Source: Aquamicrobium zhengzhouense
GTDB taxonomy: Bacteria > Pseudomonadota > Alphaproteobacteria > Rhizobiales > Rhizobiaceae
Assembly: GCF_016124105.1 (NCBI RefSeq)
Contig: NZ_JADGMQ010000002.1
Span: forward strand, 62,001-126,000
Length of the DNA: 64,000 bases
Direction: 5' to 3'
Made by a program: the position numbers and the translations under genes. The notes under the pieces are model-generated. The model saw only the letters and a program-made list of their open reading frames with translations. It was not told the origin of the DNA and searched no databases. Below are positions 53,193 to 62,115 of this stretch, in pieces; the stretch's first letter is position 1; each line of letters starts with the position of its first letter.

Positions 53193-54895
53193 TGGCTGAG
53201 GTCGTTCGGGACTTCCGTACCAGCGACAAGTCAATGCCCGGGACCAATTTCGCTGCCGTTACGGTTCTCTGCGTCACGGCAGCAATCGCTTCTGTTCTCC
53301 TCACGCTCGTGCGCGAACTGCCGATCGGCACCTATTATTGGGACATCTACTTCTTCGCGGACGCAGCTCATCGCATCCGTGGAGGAGAGGTGCCGCATCA
53401 GGACTTCTTCCTCTCCGTCGGCGCCCTGCCGTACTACCTCTATGAATTGCTGTGGCGCGTGTGGCCCGATGGTCAACCTCTGCTTCTCGGGCAATATTCG
53501 CTGCTGATCGTCACTTTGCCGCTGATGCTTGCGGTGGTTCTTTCTGCCGGTGTTTCCGCTGGGAGGGTTGTAGCAGTCGTCCTGCCGTTTGCGTTCTTCA
53601 GCCTTGCGCCGATTAACTCCAACGAATTCGTTTCCGTGCCGTCGGTCGATGGATACGGACTCTACAATCGGCAGGCAGGGCTGCTCCTCTATGTCCTTGC
53701 ATCCGCTTTGGCGCTGGTAAGGCGGCACCTGGTCCTTGGCACGATTGTCGGATTGAGCGCAGCAGCGCTGTTCTTTCTGAAGATTACCGGCTTTGTTGCG
53801 GGCGCTGGTTTCGTGGGCGTGGCCGTCCTCGCGGGGAGGCTTGGTCCCAAGGCGATCGCTGCCGGTCTCGTCGCCTTCCTGGTCCCGCTCGCGCTCGTCG
53901 AACTCGGTCTCGGCATCGTCTCGCTCTACATCGCCGATGTCTTGGCGATGCTGTCCCACAATAGCGGCGGCTTTATCGGGAGATTTTTGCGTCTGGTCTC
54001 GCATGAGCTTGACGTTCTGGCCCCGGCCGCTGTCTTGTGCGGCGCGCTCGCCTATCTGGAGCGGGGCAGGCTCGTTGCTGCACTGACGACACCTTTTCCG
54101 GAAAATGTCACGGGGCTTTTCTCGCTGACATCCGTCCAGCTCGCGTTGATGACGGGATTCGCGATCCTGTTCGAAATGCAGAACACAGGGTCCCAGGAGT
54201 TCATCTACCTGTGGCCGCTGTTATCCGGGCTTCTCATCCCGGGACATCAACTGGAGGGGCGCTGGCGGGTGGTCATCATTACGCTTGTCGCGGTCACTGC
54301 TTTGTCGTTGATCACGAAGACAGTGCACAGGCTCGGGAGAGCGCTTGCGATCATGCCGACCCAGATCAGTCTTGACCTGCCTGAGCTGGGCATACTGAAC
54401 AGTGTTTCAGCTCGGGACGACTATATCCGGCGCGCGGAAAAACTGCGCGCACACTTCGCGGACAACGTCAATGGATACCGAACATTGATCAGCGAGGGCG
54501 AAGATCCTTCATTTCTGTATTACACGACGCCTGACACCCAAATTCTTTACCTCATCGATGTTGCTGAAGGCATCAAAGCGATCAGGCACCATGAAGAGGC
54601 GACCGGAAACCATTACGCCAGTCTGGCGGGATTGGATTACGTGGATCCGCTGCCCATGCTGATGGGGCGTCAGGGTGCCAAGGCGATGCCAATGGGACTT
54701 GATCCGACCCGCGGTTATCCGGCTGCTCGCCACGATGACTATCGTGCCGGTCTTGCACAGGTGGACGCAATTCTCGAACCGATCTGTCCGCTGGTTGATC
54801 AGCGAGCCGCGATCCGGGCCATTGCTGAGCCCGTCCTGGAAGGACGGCGAAAGGTTCAGATCGACCCGTGCTGGGTGCTTTACGAAAAGCCGTGA
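53192..54895 (+). CDS. GT-C fold membrane glycosyltransferase, ArnT/PMT-like
   Basis: 567 residues with about ten membrane segments and a soluble C-terminal part (about 400-567). The first external loop has the GT-C style acidic and Gly/Pro pattern WDIYFFADAAHRIRGGEVPH followed by QDFFLSVGALPYYLYELLW. It resembles the PMT/ArnT motif D-A-x-x-G-x-x-PYxDF. Such enzymes take sugar from a polyprenyl-phosphate carrier and add it in the periplasm. Paired with gumC in a two-gene operon. Acceptor and donor are unknown. The call is motif-based with moderate certainty. Confidence 0.6.
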   Translation: MAEVVRDFRTSDKSMPGTNFAAVTVLCVTAAIASVLLTLVRELPIGTYYWDIYFFADAAHRIRGGEVPHQDFFLSVGALPYYLYELLWRVWPDGQPLLLGQYSLLIVTLPLMLAVVLSAGVSAGRVVAVVLPFAFFSLAPINSNEFVSVPSVDGYGLYNRQAGLLLYVLASALALVRRHLVLGTIVGLSAAALFFLKITGFVAGAGFVGVAVLAGRLGPKAIAAGLVAFLVPLALVELGLGIVSLYIADVLAMLSHNSGGFIGRFLRLVSHELDVLAPAAVLCGALAYLERGRLVAALTTPFPENVTGLFSLTSVQLALMTGFAILFEMQNTGSQEFIYLWPLLSGLLIPGHQLEGRWRVVIITLVAVTALSLITKTVHRLGRALAIMPTQISLDLPELGILNSVSARDDYIRRAEKLRAHFADNVNGYRTLISEGEDPSFLYYTTPDTQILYLIDVAEGIKAIRHHEEATGNHYASLAGLDYVDPLPMLMGRQGAKAMPMGLDPTRGYPAARHDDYRAGLAQVDAILEPICPLVDQRAAIRAIAEPVLEGRRKVQIDPCWVLYEKP

Positions 54896-54926
54896 TGGGC
54901 GGAGCGCTGGCGGTTCAACCTGGTCT

Positions 54927-55907
54927 TCAGGTCGCGAGTGTAGCACTGTCCGCTTCAAAGGATGGCGTGCGATCGTGCAGCCGACCGCGGCGCAGCTCAT
55001 GTGCATGCTCCCGCATCGTCATGACGCGGTGTCCCTTGGCGAGGTCGGAGAGAACCATATCGATGATGGCGAGCTTTCGCGCCGAAGGGAGCCGCATGCC
55101 CGGAAAACGCGACAGGATGTGGAGATCGTCGCAGCCAAGAAAATCGAGCGGATGCAGCAGCACCGAGGGCTGGACACCGAAGAGGCGGCACGCAGACAAT
55201 GCGGCTTTCCAGTAAGCAGTCGCAATCGCTCCTGAATGCGTTGCTAGAAACGACAGATAGGTCAGATGAAAGGGCGCACGGATCAGCGGTGTCGTGGTCA
55301 CGGGAATTTCGACCATTCGTCCCGTGGACAGGTTCCATTCATACGGATTGATGGGACGAAGCCCGTCGGCCAGCGAACCGAACAGCAGGGAACGCTTCTT
55401 GCGTTCCTCCGCCGACAGATCAGAGCGCGTGAAATAATAGGCTCGGGCAAGCGGCCCCAAAAACGTCGGCAGCGTCGAGGCGTCATATTCATATCCACGC
55501 TCGCACAGTGTTTCGAGAAGTGGCGTGGACAGGCAGAAGCTCGGGCCGCGAAACCCGATAGTGCGCTGGCCCGTCGCGTCGCCGATGGCATCTTCAGCTT
55601 GCGCAATCTCGGCACTCATCGCCTCACGCGAACTTCGCGAGAGCCACGGCTCATGGTGAAACGAGTGGTTGGCGATCTCGTGGCCGGCCTCCGCGATGCG
55701 GCGAAGCGCCTGTCGGTTCTCCTTCAAGGCTGCATCCTGCCCAACGATGAAAAAGGTGATTTTCAATCCATGATGATCAAGTCGATCAAGGATGCGAGGC
55801 GTGACGAGATCCAGATAGGAGGGGAAAGTCTCCCAACCAGCGATCCCCGCCGTTTTCATATAGGTCCAGAGGTTGTCCAGATCGAGCGACAGGCTGGCGG
55901 GGCGCAT
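54927..55907 (-). CDS. Polysaccharide deacetylase, NodB family
   Basis: 326 residues. Motif 1 is SLDLDN with D9/D11. Motif 2 is NHSFHH with H81-x3-H85. Motif 3 is GFRGPSF with R120. All metal and catalytic residues are present, so it should remove N- or O-acetyl groups from a polysaccharide or its precursor. No signal peptide is visible, which points to action in the cytoplasm on lipid-linked intermediates. The start at 55907 follows TGAGGA by a good distance. The longer TTG start is rejected. It is the last gene of the operon starting at 60002. Confidence 0.85.
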   Translation of the reverse strand: MRPASLSLDLDNLWTYMKTAGIAGWETFPSYLDLVTPRILDRLDHHGLKITFFIVGQDAALKENRQALRRIAEAGHEIANHSFHHEPWLSRSSREAMSAEIAQAEDAIGDATGQRTIGFRGPSFCLSTPLLETLCERGYEYDASTLPTFLGPLARAYYFTRSDLSAEERKKRSLLFGSLADGLRPINPYEWNLSTGRMVEIPVTTTPLIRAPFHLTYLSFLATHSGAIATAYWKAALSACRLFGVQPSVLLHPLDFLGCDDLHILSRFPGMRLPSARKLAIIDMVLSDLAKGHRVMTMREHAHELRRGRLHDRTPSFEADSATLAT

Positions 55908-55915
55908 AACGTTCC

Positions 55916-56548
55916 TCAAAAAGCGTTGCGGTAAGCGCTGGCTGCGAAAAGAGTCATCAGCAAGATACGGATGTCGAACCAGAACGACCTGCGTTGCAGA
56001 TATTCAAGATCGTGGGCGACGCGGTGCTTCATTTTCTCAAGCGTGTCGGTTTCGCCACGAAATCCTTTGACCTGGGCCCACCCCGTGATGCCGGGAAGCG
56101 TATCGTAGCGATCCCAGTAGCGGTCGACACGGGGAGCAAACTGTTCATCCAGCGCGACCGGATGCGGCCGCGGACCGACCAGCGACATGTCGCCAAGAAG
56201 CACGTTGAGCAGCTGAGGCAGTTCATCAAGATTGACACGGCGGAGGATGCGACCCACCCGGGTGATCCGCTCATCGTCTCGCATCGCCTGACGAAACTCG
56301 TCGTTGTTCTCGTCTCGCATGGTGCGGAATTTGTAGATGCAAAAGCGCGTGCGCCCGACGCCATAGCGCTCCTGCCGGTAGAACACCGGCCCCGTGCTGT
56401 CGATACGGATTGCGATGGCGACGAGCGCCAAAAGCGGAGCGAACACCACGAGCGCAAGAAGCGCGCCGACGATGTCGAAAGCGCGTTTGGCAATCGGGCT
56501 GGAGCGTGGCAGTGGCCGCGCATATTCGACTGTGTGGCCTGTCCTCAT
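55916..56548 (-). CDS. Initiating sugar transferase (polyprenyl-phosphate hexose-1-phosphate transferase)
   Basis: 210 residues. One membrane segment (about 22-45, FDIVGALLALVVFAPLLAL) precedes the catalytic domain: RQERYGVGRTRFCIYKFRTM, LRRVNLDELPQLLNVLLGDM, SLVGPRPHP and YDTLPGITGWAQVKGFRGET. It is the short monotopic form, like ExoY and PglC, without the CoA-like domain. It starts synthesis of the repeat unit on undecaprenyl phosphate. The ATG overlaps the upstream stop by 4 nt. Confidence 0.92.
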   Translation of the reverse strand: MRTGHTVEYARPLPRSSPIAKRAFDIVGALLALVVFAPLLALVAIAIRIDSTGPVFYRQERYGVGRTRFCIYKFRTMRDENNDEFRQAMRDDERITRVGRILRRVNLDELPQLLNVLLGDMSLVGPRPHPVALDEQFAPRVDRYWDRYDTLPGITGWAQVKGFRGETDTLEKMKHRVAHDLEYLQRRSFWFDIRILLMTLFAASAYRNAF

Positions 56549-56955
56549 CTTGCTGCTACTTCGACATGCTGAGCGCCGCTGGTCTCCTCGGCCGGAGACT
56601 CGTGATTGGCGGAGGCGATCAGGGAAACACCGGCAATAACAAGGGCAGCCCCGAAGCCAGCCTTGAGCGAAAGCGGATCTCCGAAAAAGACCACGGATGC
56701 CGTCGTTATTCCGACCATCGACAGGGAAATGACGAACACATAGGACATCATCAGGCTGAGGTCTCGCAGAGCGAGTAGATAGCACCCCAGAAGAAGGACA
56801 CATGCCATGCCGCCTGCCCACAGATAGGGATTGACGGCGAAGCGCAGCAGCGTCTCGAAGGTGCGTTCCTGCGGGAACGCACCCATTGCCAGCTTGAACA
56901 TGACGTTCGACGTGATGTTCGAGAGCACGGCGATGATCAGGAATATCCAGGCCAT
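56545..56955 (-). CDS. SMR/EamA-like small membrane protein, possible lipid-linked sugar flippase
   Basis: 136 residues with four membrane helices and a hydrophilic tail. The helix SLMMSYVFVISLSMVGITTA and a final AGFGAALVIAGVSLIASANH resemble EmrE/ArnE-ArnF. Proteins of this size in sugar loci can flip undecaprenyl-phosphate-linked sugars (as ArnE/F are thought to do) or export drugs. Context favours the former. The ATG at 56955 is used because the longer frame runs through the FAD gene. Translationally coupled on both sides. Confidence 0.65.
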   Translation of the reverse strand: MAWIFLIIAVLSNITSNVMFKLAMGAFPQERTFETLLRFAVNPYLWAGGMACVLLLGCYLLALRDLSLMMSYVFVISLSMVGITTASVVFFGDPLSLKAGFGAALVIAGVSLIASANHESPAEETSGAQHVEVAAR

Positions 56956-56959
56956 GTTT

Positions 56960-58327
56960 CTATTCCGCGGGGATGGCAAGAGGGGGATTGTTGTTCGCAG
57001 CGTCGGGTAAGGCCGGTGCTGCAGCCAGTCGCTGGAGCTGCGGCACGGCGCGATCAGCGAGCCCGATCGCCTCGTCCACATTGAGATTGCCGTTGATGAT
57101 CTGTGCCGAATTGACGATGTGAAGGCCGGGAACAGATGTCTCCATCGGAGGCACTGCCTTTGAATAATTCAGGGCCTGAACCGCCATCACATTGCGCGCC
57201 CGCGAGACGCGGAATGCCACGACATCGTCATCGGTGATATGCGGGTACATGCGCTTCAGATTGCTGATGCAATTTTCACGCAACACTTCCTCGCTCTCAT
57301 CGAAAAGCGGATGATCTGCCGGGAGGTAGTGCGGCAGGTAGACGAGGCTGAGGCCGTTGAAGGTCTCTGGATCGACCACTGCCGTCATCTCGATGACGCC
57401 CGTGAACGGTACCGTCTCGTCCGCGACATAGGTCAGGTATCGACCTCTGAGCGGCTTTTTGAGGACCACCGACGCGCAGACAACGCCTTGATATCGAAGG
57501 GCGTCGAGCCGATCGCGCTCATGCTGTGTCAGGGCGGCGCACATGCGAGCCGCATGATCGCCTGGAACGGTTACCACCACACGATCAAACGTATCGGTTC
57601 CAACTGATGTGCGAACACTGATGCCGTGCGGGGACTGCGAAATTTCGCGAACCGGCGCGCTTTCTCGGCAGATTACTCCGCGGCTTTCGAGATCAGCGAC
57701 CAGCGTATCGATGATGCGCTTGTATCCGCCTGTGACGTAGCCGAACATCTCCTTCTCGATACCGGCCCGGCGCGCGCTGTAGAAGCGGTTGATCACCGAC
57801 CAGATGAAAGAGGCTGAGACGATCTTGTGGTTTTCGCCGAGCTTGGCGCGCAGGAGCGGCTTCCAGATGCGCTCATAGGTGCACTCGCCAGACAGCTTTT
57901 TAAGCCAGGCAGCGACAGGTATGCTCTCAAGCGCAACGCCGTTTTTCAGGCGGGACGCGTAGAGGATTGTGAAGGCGAGCCGAGCCTTGTCGATCAGACC
58001 AAGAGGCGGAAAACGCAGGAAGTCGATCGCGTTGTTCAGTGGATGGAACCGGCTATTCTCATAGAAATCGGTCCGGGTCGTGCGCCAGTTCATATCGTCG
58101 GCCAGCCCGATATCCTTCAACAGATCGCGCATGTGCAGGTCGGACATCAGGGTGACGTGATAGTGCCGATCCCAGGTGACCGGCCCGACCGTCCACGCGT
58201 CCGCCAGCCCGCCGAAGCGGTCAGACGCTTCCAGGATTGTGATCTCTCGGTCTTGCCTTGCCAGCTTGTGCGCCAGGGCCAGCCCCAGCATTCCTCCACC
58301 GACAATGCACCAGCGTTCACGAGCCAT
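56960..58327 (-). CDS. FAD-dependent oxidoreductase of amine oxidase/UGM-like fold
   Basis: 455 residues. The Rossmann start is CIVGGGMLGLALAHKLA, then ILEASDRFGG (FAD contact). The C-terminal FAD block is VPGLHIVNSAQIINGNLNVD EAIG-type. The overall plan is that of protoporphyrinogen oxidase/amine oxidase proteins, and related polysaccharide-locus proteins include UDP-galactopyranose mutases. The exact substrate is not determined. It is tightly coupled, its start lying inside the end of the fused deacetylase-GT2 gene. An ATG at 58342 is an alternative, but the one at 58327 has GGGAG at the right distance. Confidence 0.72.
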   Translation of the reverse strand: MARERWCIVGGGMLGLALAHKLARQDREITILEASDRFGGLADAWTVGPVTWDRHYHVTLMSDLHMRDLLKDIGLADDMNWRTTRTDFYENSRFHPLNNAIDFLRFPPLGLIDKARLAFTILYASRLKNGVALESIPVAAWLKKLSGECTYERIWKPLLRAKLGENHKIVSASFIWSVINRFYSARRAGIEKEMFGYVTGGYKRIIDTLVADLESRGVICRESAPVREISQSPHGISVRTSVGTDTFDRVVVTVPGDHAARMCAALTQHERDRLDALRYQGVVCASVVLKKPLRGRYLTYVADETVPFTGVIEMTAVVDPETFNGLSLVYLPHYLPADHPLFDESEEVLRENCISNLKRMYPHITDDDVVAFRVSRARNVMAVQALNYSKAVPPMETSVPGLHIVNSAQIINGNLNVDEAIGLADRAVPQLQRLAAAPALPDAANNNPPLAIPAE

Positions 58328-60002
58328 ATTGCGAACTCCCATTTGCCGGCGATGGAATGGACGTGGAGAAAGAGCTTTCGCCGCGCCGCTCAGTAACCAG
58401 ACGGCGGATAAGTCCCAGATGATTGCGGATCACCCGCAAGACCTTCATCTTCGACTGACCGATCAGGCGAGTTTCCAGAACAGCCGGGAATTCGACGATG
58501 TGCGCCTTGGATTGATCCAAGCGCACGAAGATCTCCATGATGCCCATGAAGCCTTCGTCATCGAGCTTCATTCCCAGCATCTTCGAGCGGCGATAGACGC
58601 GGAAGCAGGCCGTGTAGCTTGAGAAGGCGTGATTGAGGATGCGCTGGTAGATCATGCACACGCCCTTGGAGAGGGCGAGACGCCATGCCGGCACGTTCAT
58701 CACTCCGCCATTGCGGTGATAAGGAGACGCCTGAACCATGTCGACGTCTTGCTTGAGCAGCGGGATCATCTCGGCAAGCAGGTGCGGATCGAACGAGCAG
58801 TCGCAATCGATGCCGCAGACAATCTCATCCTTGGCGGCGCGAATGCCCGTCATTGTCGCTGCGGCGATGCCGCGATTGGTCTTGTGACGGATCAGTTGAA
58901 CGTCGTCGCGCCTGCCGAACAGTTCGTTCAGCTTTTCCCAGGTGCCGTCCTTGCTACCGTCATCGACGAAGACGTAGGAGAACTTATAGACGTCGGCATT
59001 GTCCCGAGCGACCGACGCCAGCGTGCTCGCAAGGTAGGGGAGTGTCTCCTCCTCATTGTAGCACGGAGTGACGATAGTCACGGACTTCACGTCGCGCGCG
59101 CTGGAGTGAGTATCAATCCTGATCGGAACTGTCGTGGAGGGGACACGGGCGGGCGCCTCCTCGATAGGAAACTCCAATGTCTCGGCGATGCCGCGGAACG
59201 AGTAGCGCTCGAGCCAGGTTTCGATGCGCGCGCGCATCTCGTCCAGATTTCGGTACTGGCGCATGCGCGAAAGCCGCGTGGTAGCCGAAACGCGAGGCTG
59301 CTCGGGGTCCAGTTCCCAGGAGTGAAAATAAAAGTGCCAGGGCGCGTCATTTTTCGCGTGCCACGACGTGACGCGGTTTTCATGAAGCGAACGCGGCAGC
59401 TGGCGCATGTAATTTCCGCCCGTGACCGGATATGGCACGCCGAGCAAGGTGTCCGAGGAAAGCGGAACCTCCATGATCGACCAGCCTTCGCCCTTGATTT
59501 CATGCGTCCTGCGCAGATCAGGCCGGCTGATGAAACGCGCACCAAACGGACGCAGGCTCGAATCGTACTTGACCCCTTCCTGTGCCAGCATTCGGTAGGG
59601 TTCGACGTCATCGGCAGGTAAGGAGCCCTCGGCTATGCGATAGCCGATGATTTTCTTGCCCGTCGCATTTTCGATCACGTCACGGGAACGCCGGAAGTCA
59701 TCGCGCAACTCGTTGAGGCTCATCTGGCTGAAATTGCGGTGCAGATAGCCTTTGCTCGCGACTTCATGGCCACGACGCGCGACCTCCGCCAACAAGTCCG
59801 GGTTCTGCTCCGCCAGCCAGCCGACAACGAAGAAAGTGGCCTTGGCGCCATGACGATCGAGCAGATCGAGCGTCGATAGCGCAGATTTTTCAACGCGACG
59901 CTCGAAACGGGGCCAGTAGCGGTGAGGTATCACCTGACGCATTGGCGCGACCTGGAAGTAATCTTCCAGATTCACGGAAAGAATATGTTCCTGTCGATGC
60001 AT
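58317..60002 (-). CDS. Fused NodB-type deacetylase (DUF3473 type) and DPM-synthase-like GT2
   Basis: 561 residues, two domains. Residues 1-280 are a polysaccharide deacetylase of the PEP-CTERM/XrtA-locus type: NLEDYFQ at 11-17, GHEVASKGYLHRN at 78-90, GYRIAEGS at 120-127, HSWELDPEQPR at 227-237. Residues about 307-545 form a GT2 domain of the dolichyl-/undecaprenyl-phosphate sugar type: CYNEEETLPYL, FVDDGSKDGTW and the DxD D399-C-D401. No membrane tail is visible. The first metal His of the deacetylase is Lys84, so that half may be inactive. It is the first gene of an operon with FAD, SMR, sugar transferase and deacetylase. Confidence 0.85.
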   Translation of the reverse strand: MHRQEHILSVNLEDYFQVAPMRQVIPHRYWPRFERRVEKSALSTLDLLDRHGAKATFFVVGWLAEQNPDLLAEVARRGHEVASKGYLHRNFSQMSLNELRDDFRRSRDVIENATGKKIIGYRIAEGSLPADDVEPYRMLAQEGVKYDSSLRPFGARFISRPDLRRTHEIKGEGWSIMEVPLSSDTLLGVPYPVTGGNYMRQLPRSLHENRVTSWHAKNDAPWHFYFHSWELDPEQPRVSATTRLSRMRQYRNLDEMRARIETWLERYSFRGIAETLEFPIEEAPARVPSTTVPIRIDTHSSARDVKSVTIVTPCYNEEETLPYLASTLASVARDNADVYKFSYVFVDDGSKDGTWEKLNELFGRRDDVQLIRHKTNRGIAAATMTGIRAAKDEIVCGIDCDCSFDPHLLAEMIPLLKQDVDMVQASPYHRNGGVMNVPAWRLALSKGVCMIYQRILNHAFSSYTACFRVYRRSKMLGMKLDDEGFMGIMEIFVRLDQSKAHIVEFPAVLETRLIGQSKMKVLRVIRNHLGLIRRLVTERRGESSFSTSIPSPANGSSQYGS

Positions 60003-60183
60003 GTTGCCACTCCCATTTGCGACCAGGCTGTCGTTTGGCCTGATCGCCTTCTTGATGGTTCAAGCAAGGGTCATGCCAGTGATGGGGTGTTTCAGTTTGA
60101 GGCACGCTGATGAGGAGCAGGTTTATCTTGGTATTGAATCGGTTTAGGGATTGGGTTGGAGCTTCGCACGGAGGAGGAAAAGC

Positions 60184-61347
60184 GTGGCAATCGAGGGAAA
60201 TTTCCGCGAGGCGGATCGCCCGATCCGTTACGGTATGGTCGGCGGCGGGCAGGGCGCATTCATAGGCGGGGTTCATCGCATTGCGGCGAGGCTAGATGGC
60301 GAGTTTGAGCTTGTTGCAGGGGCGCTCTCATCTGATCCAGAACGCGCGCGTGCTTCGGGAAGAGAGCTAGGGCTTGATCCAGAACGCTGCTACGCCTCAT
60401 TCGAAGAGATGGCCAAGGCAGAGGCAGCGCGCGCCGACGGCGTTGAAGCCGTATCGATCGTGACTCCGAACCACATGCACTATCCGGCGGCGAAAGCCTT
60501 CCTGGAGGCTGGCATACATGTCATTTGCGACAAGCCGCTCACGTCGAACCTTTCCGATGCGATGAAGCTGGCGGAGTTGGTGAAGAACAGCGGACGGTTG
60601 CTGGTGCTCACCCACAATTACACCGGCTATCCGATGATCCGACACGCCAGGCAGATGATCGCGGAAGGGGCGCTGGGGACACTTCGGGTCGTTCAGGCTG
60701 AGTACCCGCAGGATTGGCTGACTGAGGCGGTCGCTTCAAAACAGGCTGATTGGCGAACCGACCCATCCAAATCCGGCGCTGGTGGAGCGCTGGGCGATAT
60801 CGGAACACACGCTTACAACCTTGCGCGCTTCGTCACGGGTCTGGAGCTTGACCGGCTCTCGGCAGACCTTTCCTCATTTGTCGAGGGTCGTCAGCTTGAT
60901 GACAATGCGCACGTCATGCTGCGTTTCAAGGGTGGAGCGAAGGGCATGCTCTGGGCGAGCCAGGTTGCGCCGGGCCATGAAAATGGTCTCAAGCTGCGCG
61001 TCTATGGCTCAAAGGGCGGGTTAGAGTGGGAGCAGGAGCATCCCAACCACTTGTGGTTCACTCCCTTCGGAAACGAGAAGCGCCTGATAACGCGGGGCGG
61101 AGTAGGGGCTGGCGCTGCCGCTGGCCGGGTGACCCGAATTCCAGGTGGCCATCCGGAAGGATACCTTGAGGGCTTTGCCAATATCTACGCAGAGGCGGCC
61201 CGCGCGATCCGTGCACTGCGCGAGCCGGGAAGCTCCATCCCTGACGATGTGATTTTCCCCACGGTAGCGGATGGTGTCGAAGGAGTAGCCTTCATTGAAA
61301 GCTGTGTCCGGTCTTCAAAGGAAAATGGCGCCTGGACAACCCTATAG
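60184..61347 (+). CDS. Gfo/Idh/MocA-family NAD(P)-dependent oxidoreductase
   Basis: 387 residues. The NAD(P) motif is GMVGGGQGAFIGGVHR. The conserved catalytic lysine is in CDKPLT (a D in place of the usual E). The C-terminal domain has GGGALGDIGTH-like blocks (GAGGALGDIGTHAYNLARFV). It acts on sugars, inositols or their oxidised derivatives. The GTG at 60184 is taken as start because of the GGAGGA site 6 bp before it. It is divergent from the polysaccharide operon, and its 3' end overlaps the next gene by 6 nt. Confidence 0.88.
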   Translation: MAIEGNFREADRPIRYGMVGGGQGAFIGGVHRIAARLDGEFELVAGALSSDPERARASGRELGLDPERCYASFEEMAKAEAARADGVEAVSIVTPNHMHYPAAKAFLEAGIHVICDKPLTSNLSDAMKLAELVKNSGRLLVLTHNYTGYPMIRHARQMIAEGALGTLRVVQAEYPQDWLTEAVASKQADWRTDPSKSGAGGALGDIGTHAYNLARFVTGLELDRLSADLSSFVEGRQLDDNAHVMLRFKGGAKGMLWASQVAPGHENGLKLRVYGSKGGLEWEQEHPNHLWFTPFGNEKRLITRGGVGAGAAAGRVTRIPGGHPEGYLEGFANIYAEAARAIRALREPGSSIPDDVIFPTVADGVEGVAFIESCVRSSKENGAWTTL

Positions 61348-62115
61348 GCGAAGATCTGCCAGATAGCTGTTCTGCTCCTTGGCCTCGACATAAGCGTCGG
61401 GGTCAAGTTGCGCGATCAGAAGCTCTTCGTTGCTCGTATCGCTTTTTGCCAGTGGCGTGCCGTCCGGCGCGGCGATGATCGACAGGCCGGCATATTCATA
61501 GGAACCATCTTCGCCTGCATGATTGGCATAGGCGACGAATATCTGGTTTTCGAATGCACGGACCGGGATCATCGAGCGCGATATGAACTTCGCGTAAGGG
61601 CTTTCTGGCAGGGCAGTGGGCACAACGACCAGATTGCAGCCTGCAAGCGCAAGCCGCCGAACATTTTCCGGGAACTCGACATCGAAGCAGATGAGCATGC
61701 CCACCTTCATTCCAGCGAGTTGGAATGTGACCGTCGACGGGTCCGCTGCCTTGCAAAGCGCTCGTTCGTAGTCACCGTACAGGTGGGATTTGCGGTAGAC
61801 GACGGATTTGTTTTTTCCGTCAATGAAGATGGCGCTGTTCCAGACTGACTCGTTGTCCGCTTCGGCAAACCCTGTCACGAGCGCGGTGCCCGTCTGGGCG
61901 ACGATGGAGTAAAGCCGTTTAAGCGACGGCCCATTCGCAGGCTCTGCCAGTCTGGTAATGGCATTGCCTGCGCCATAACCGGTCAGCGCAAGTTCTGGGG
62001 CAATTACGAGATCTGCGCCTTGCCGGGCTGCATCCCGAATGCCCTTTTCGATTGCCTTCAGATTGGCTTCTACATCACCCGGCGCCGCTCGCATCTGCAG
62101 AATTGCCAGCTTCAT
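61342..62115 (-). CDS. Carbon-nitrogen hydrolase (nitrilase superfamily amidase)
   Basis: 257 residues. The catalytic triad is E41 (APELALTGYG), K109 (YRKSHLYG) and C143 (MLICFDVEFPE). The layout resembles omega-amidases and aminovaleramidase/N-carbamoylputrescine amidase types. Its link to the neighbouring ABC importer suggests hydrolysis of an imported amide or polyamine derivative. It is the last gene of the operon with the transporter, and overlaps the upstream permease by 4 nt. Confidence 0.88.
   Translation of the reverse strand: MKLAILQMRAAPGDVEANLKAIEKGIRDAARQGADLVIAPELALTGYGAGNAITRLAEPANGPSLKRLYSIVAQTGTALVTGFAEADNESVWNSAIFIDGKNKSVVYRKSHLYGDYERALCKAADPSTVTFQLAGMKVGMLICFDVEFPENVRRLALAGCNLVVVPTALPESPYAKFISRSMIPVRAFENQIFVAYANHAGEDGSYEYAGLSIIAAPDGTPLAKSDTSNEELLIAQLDPDAYVEAKEQNSYLADLRL

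Noticed and set aside
53231-54004. A 257-residue open frame antisense to the GT-C gene
   Set aside because: Highly charged Arg/Glu/Gln-rich translation typical of antisense frames in GC-rich DNA. The plus-strand frame has clear membrane segments.
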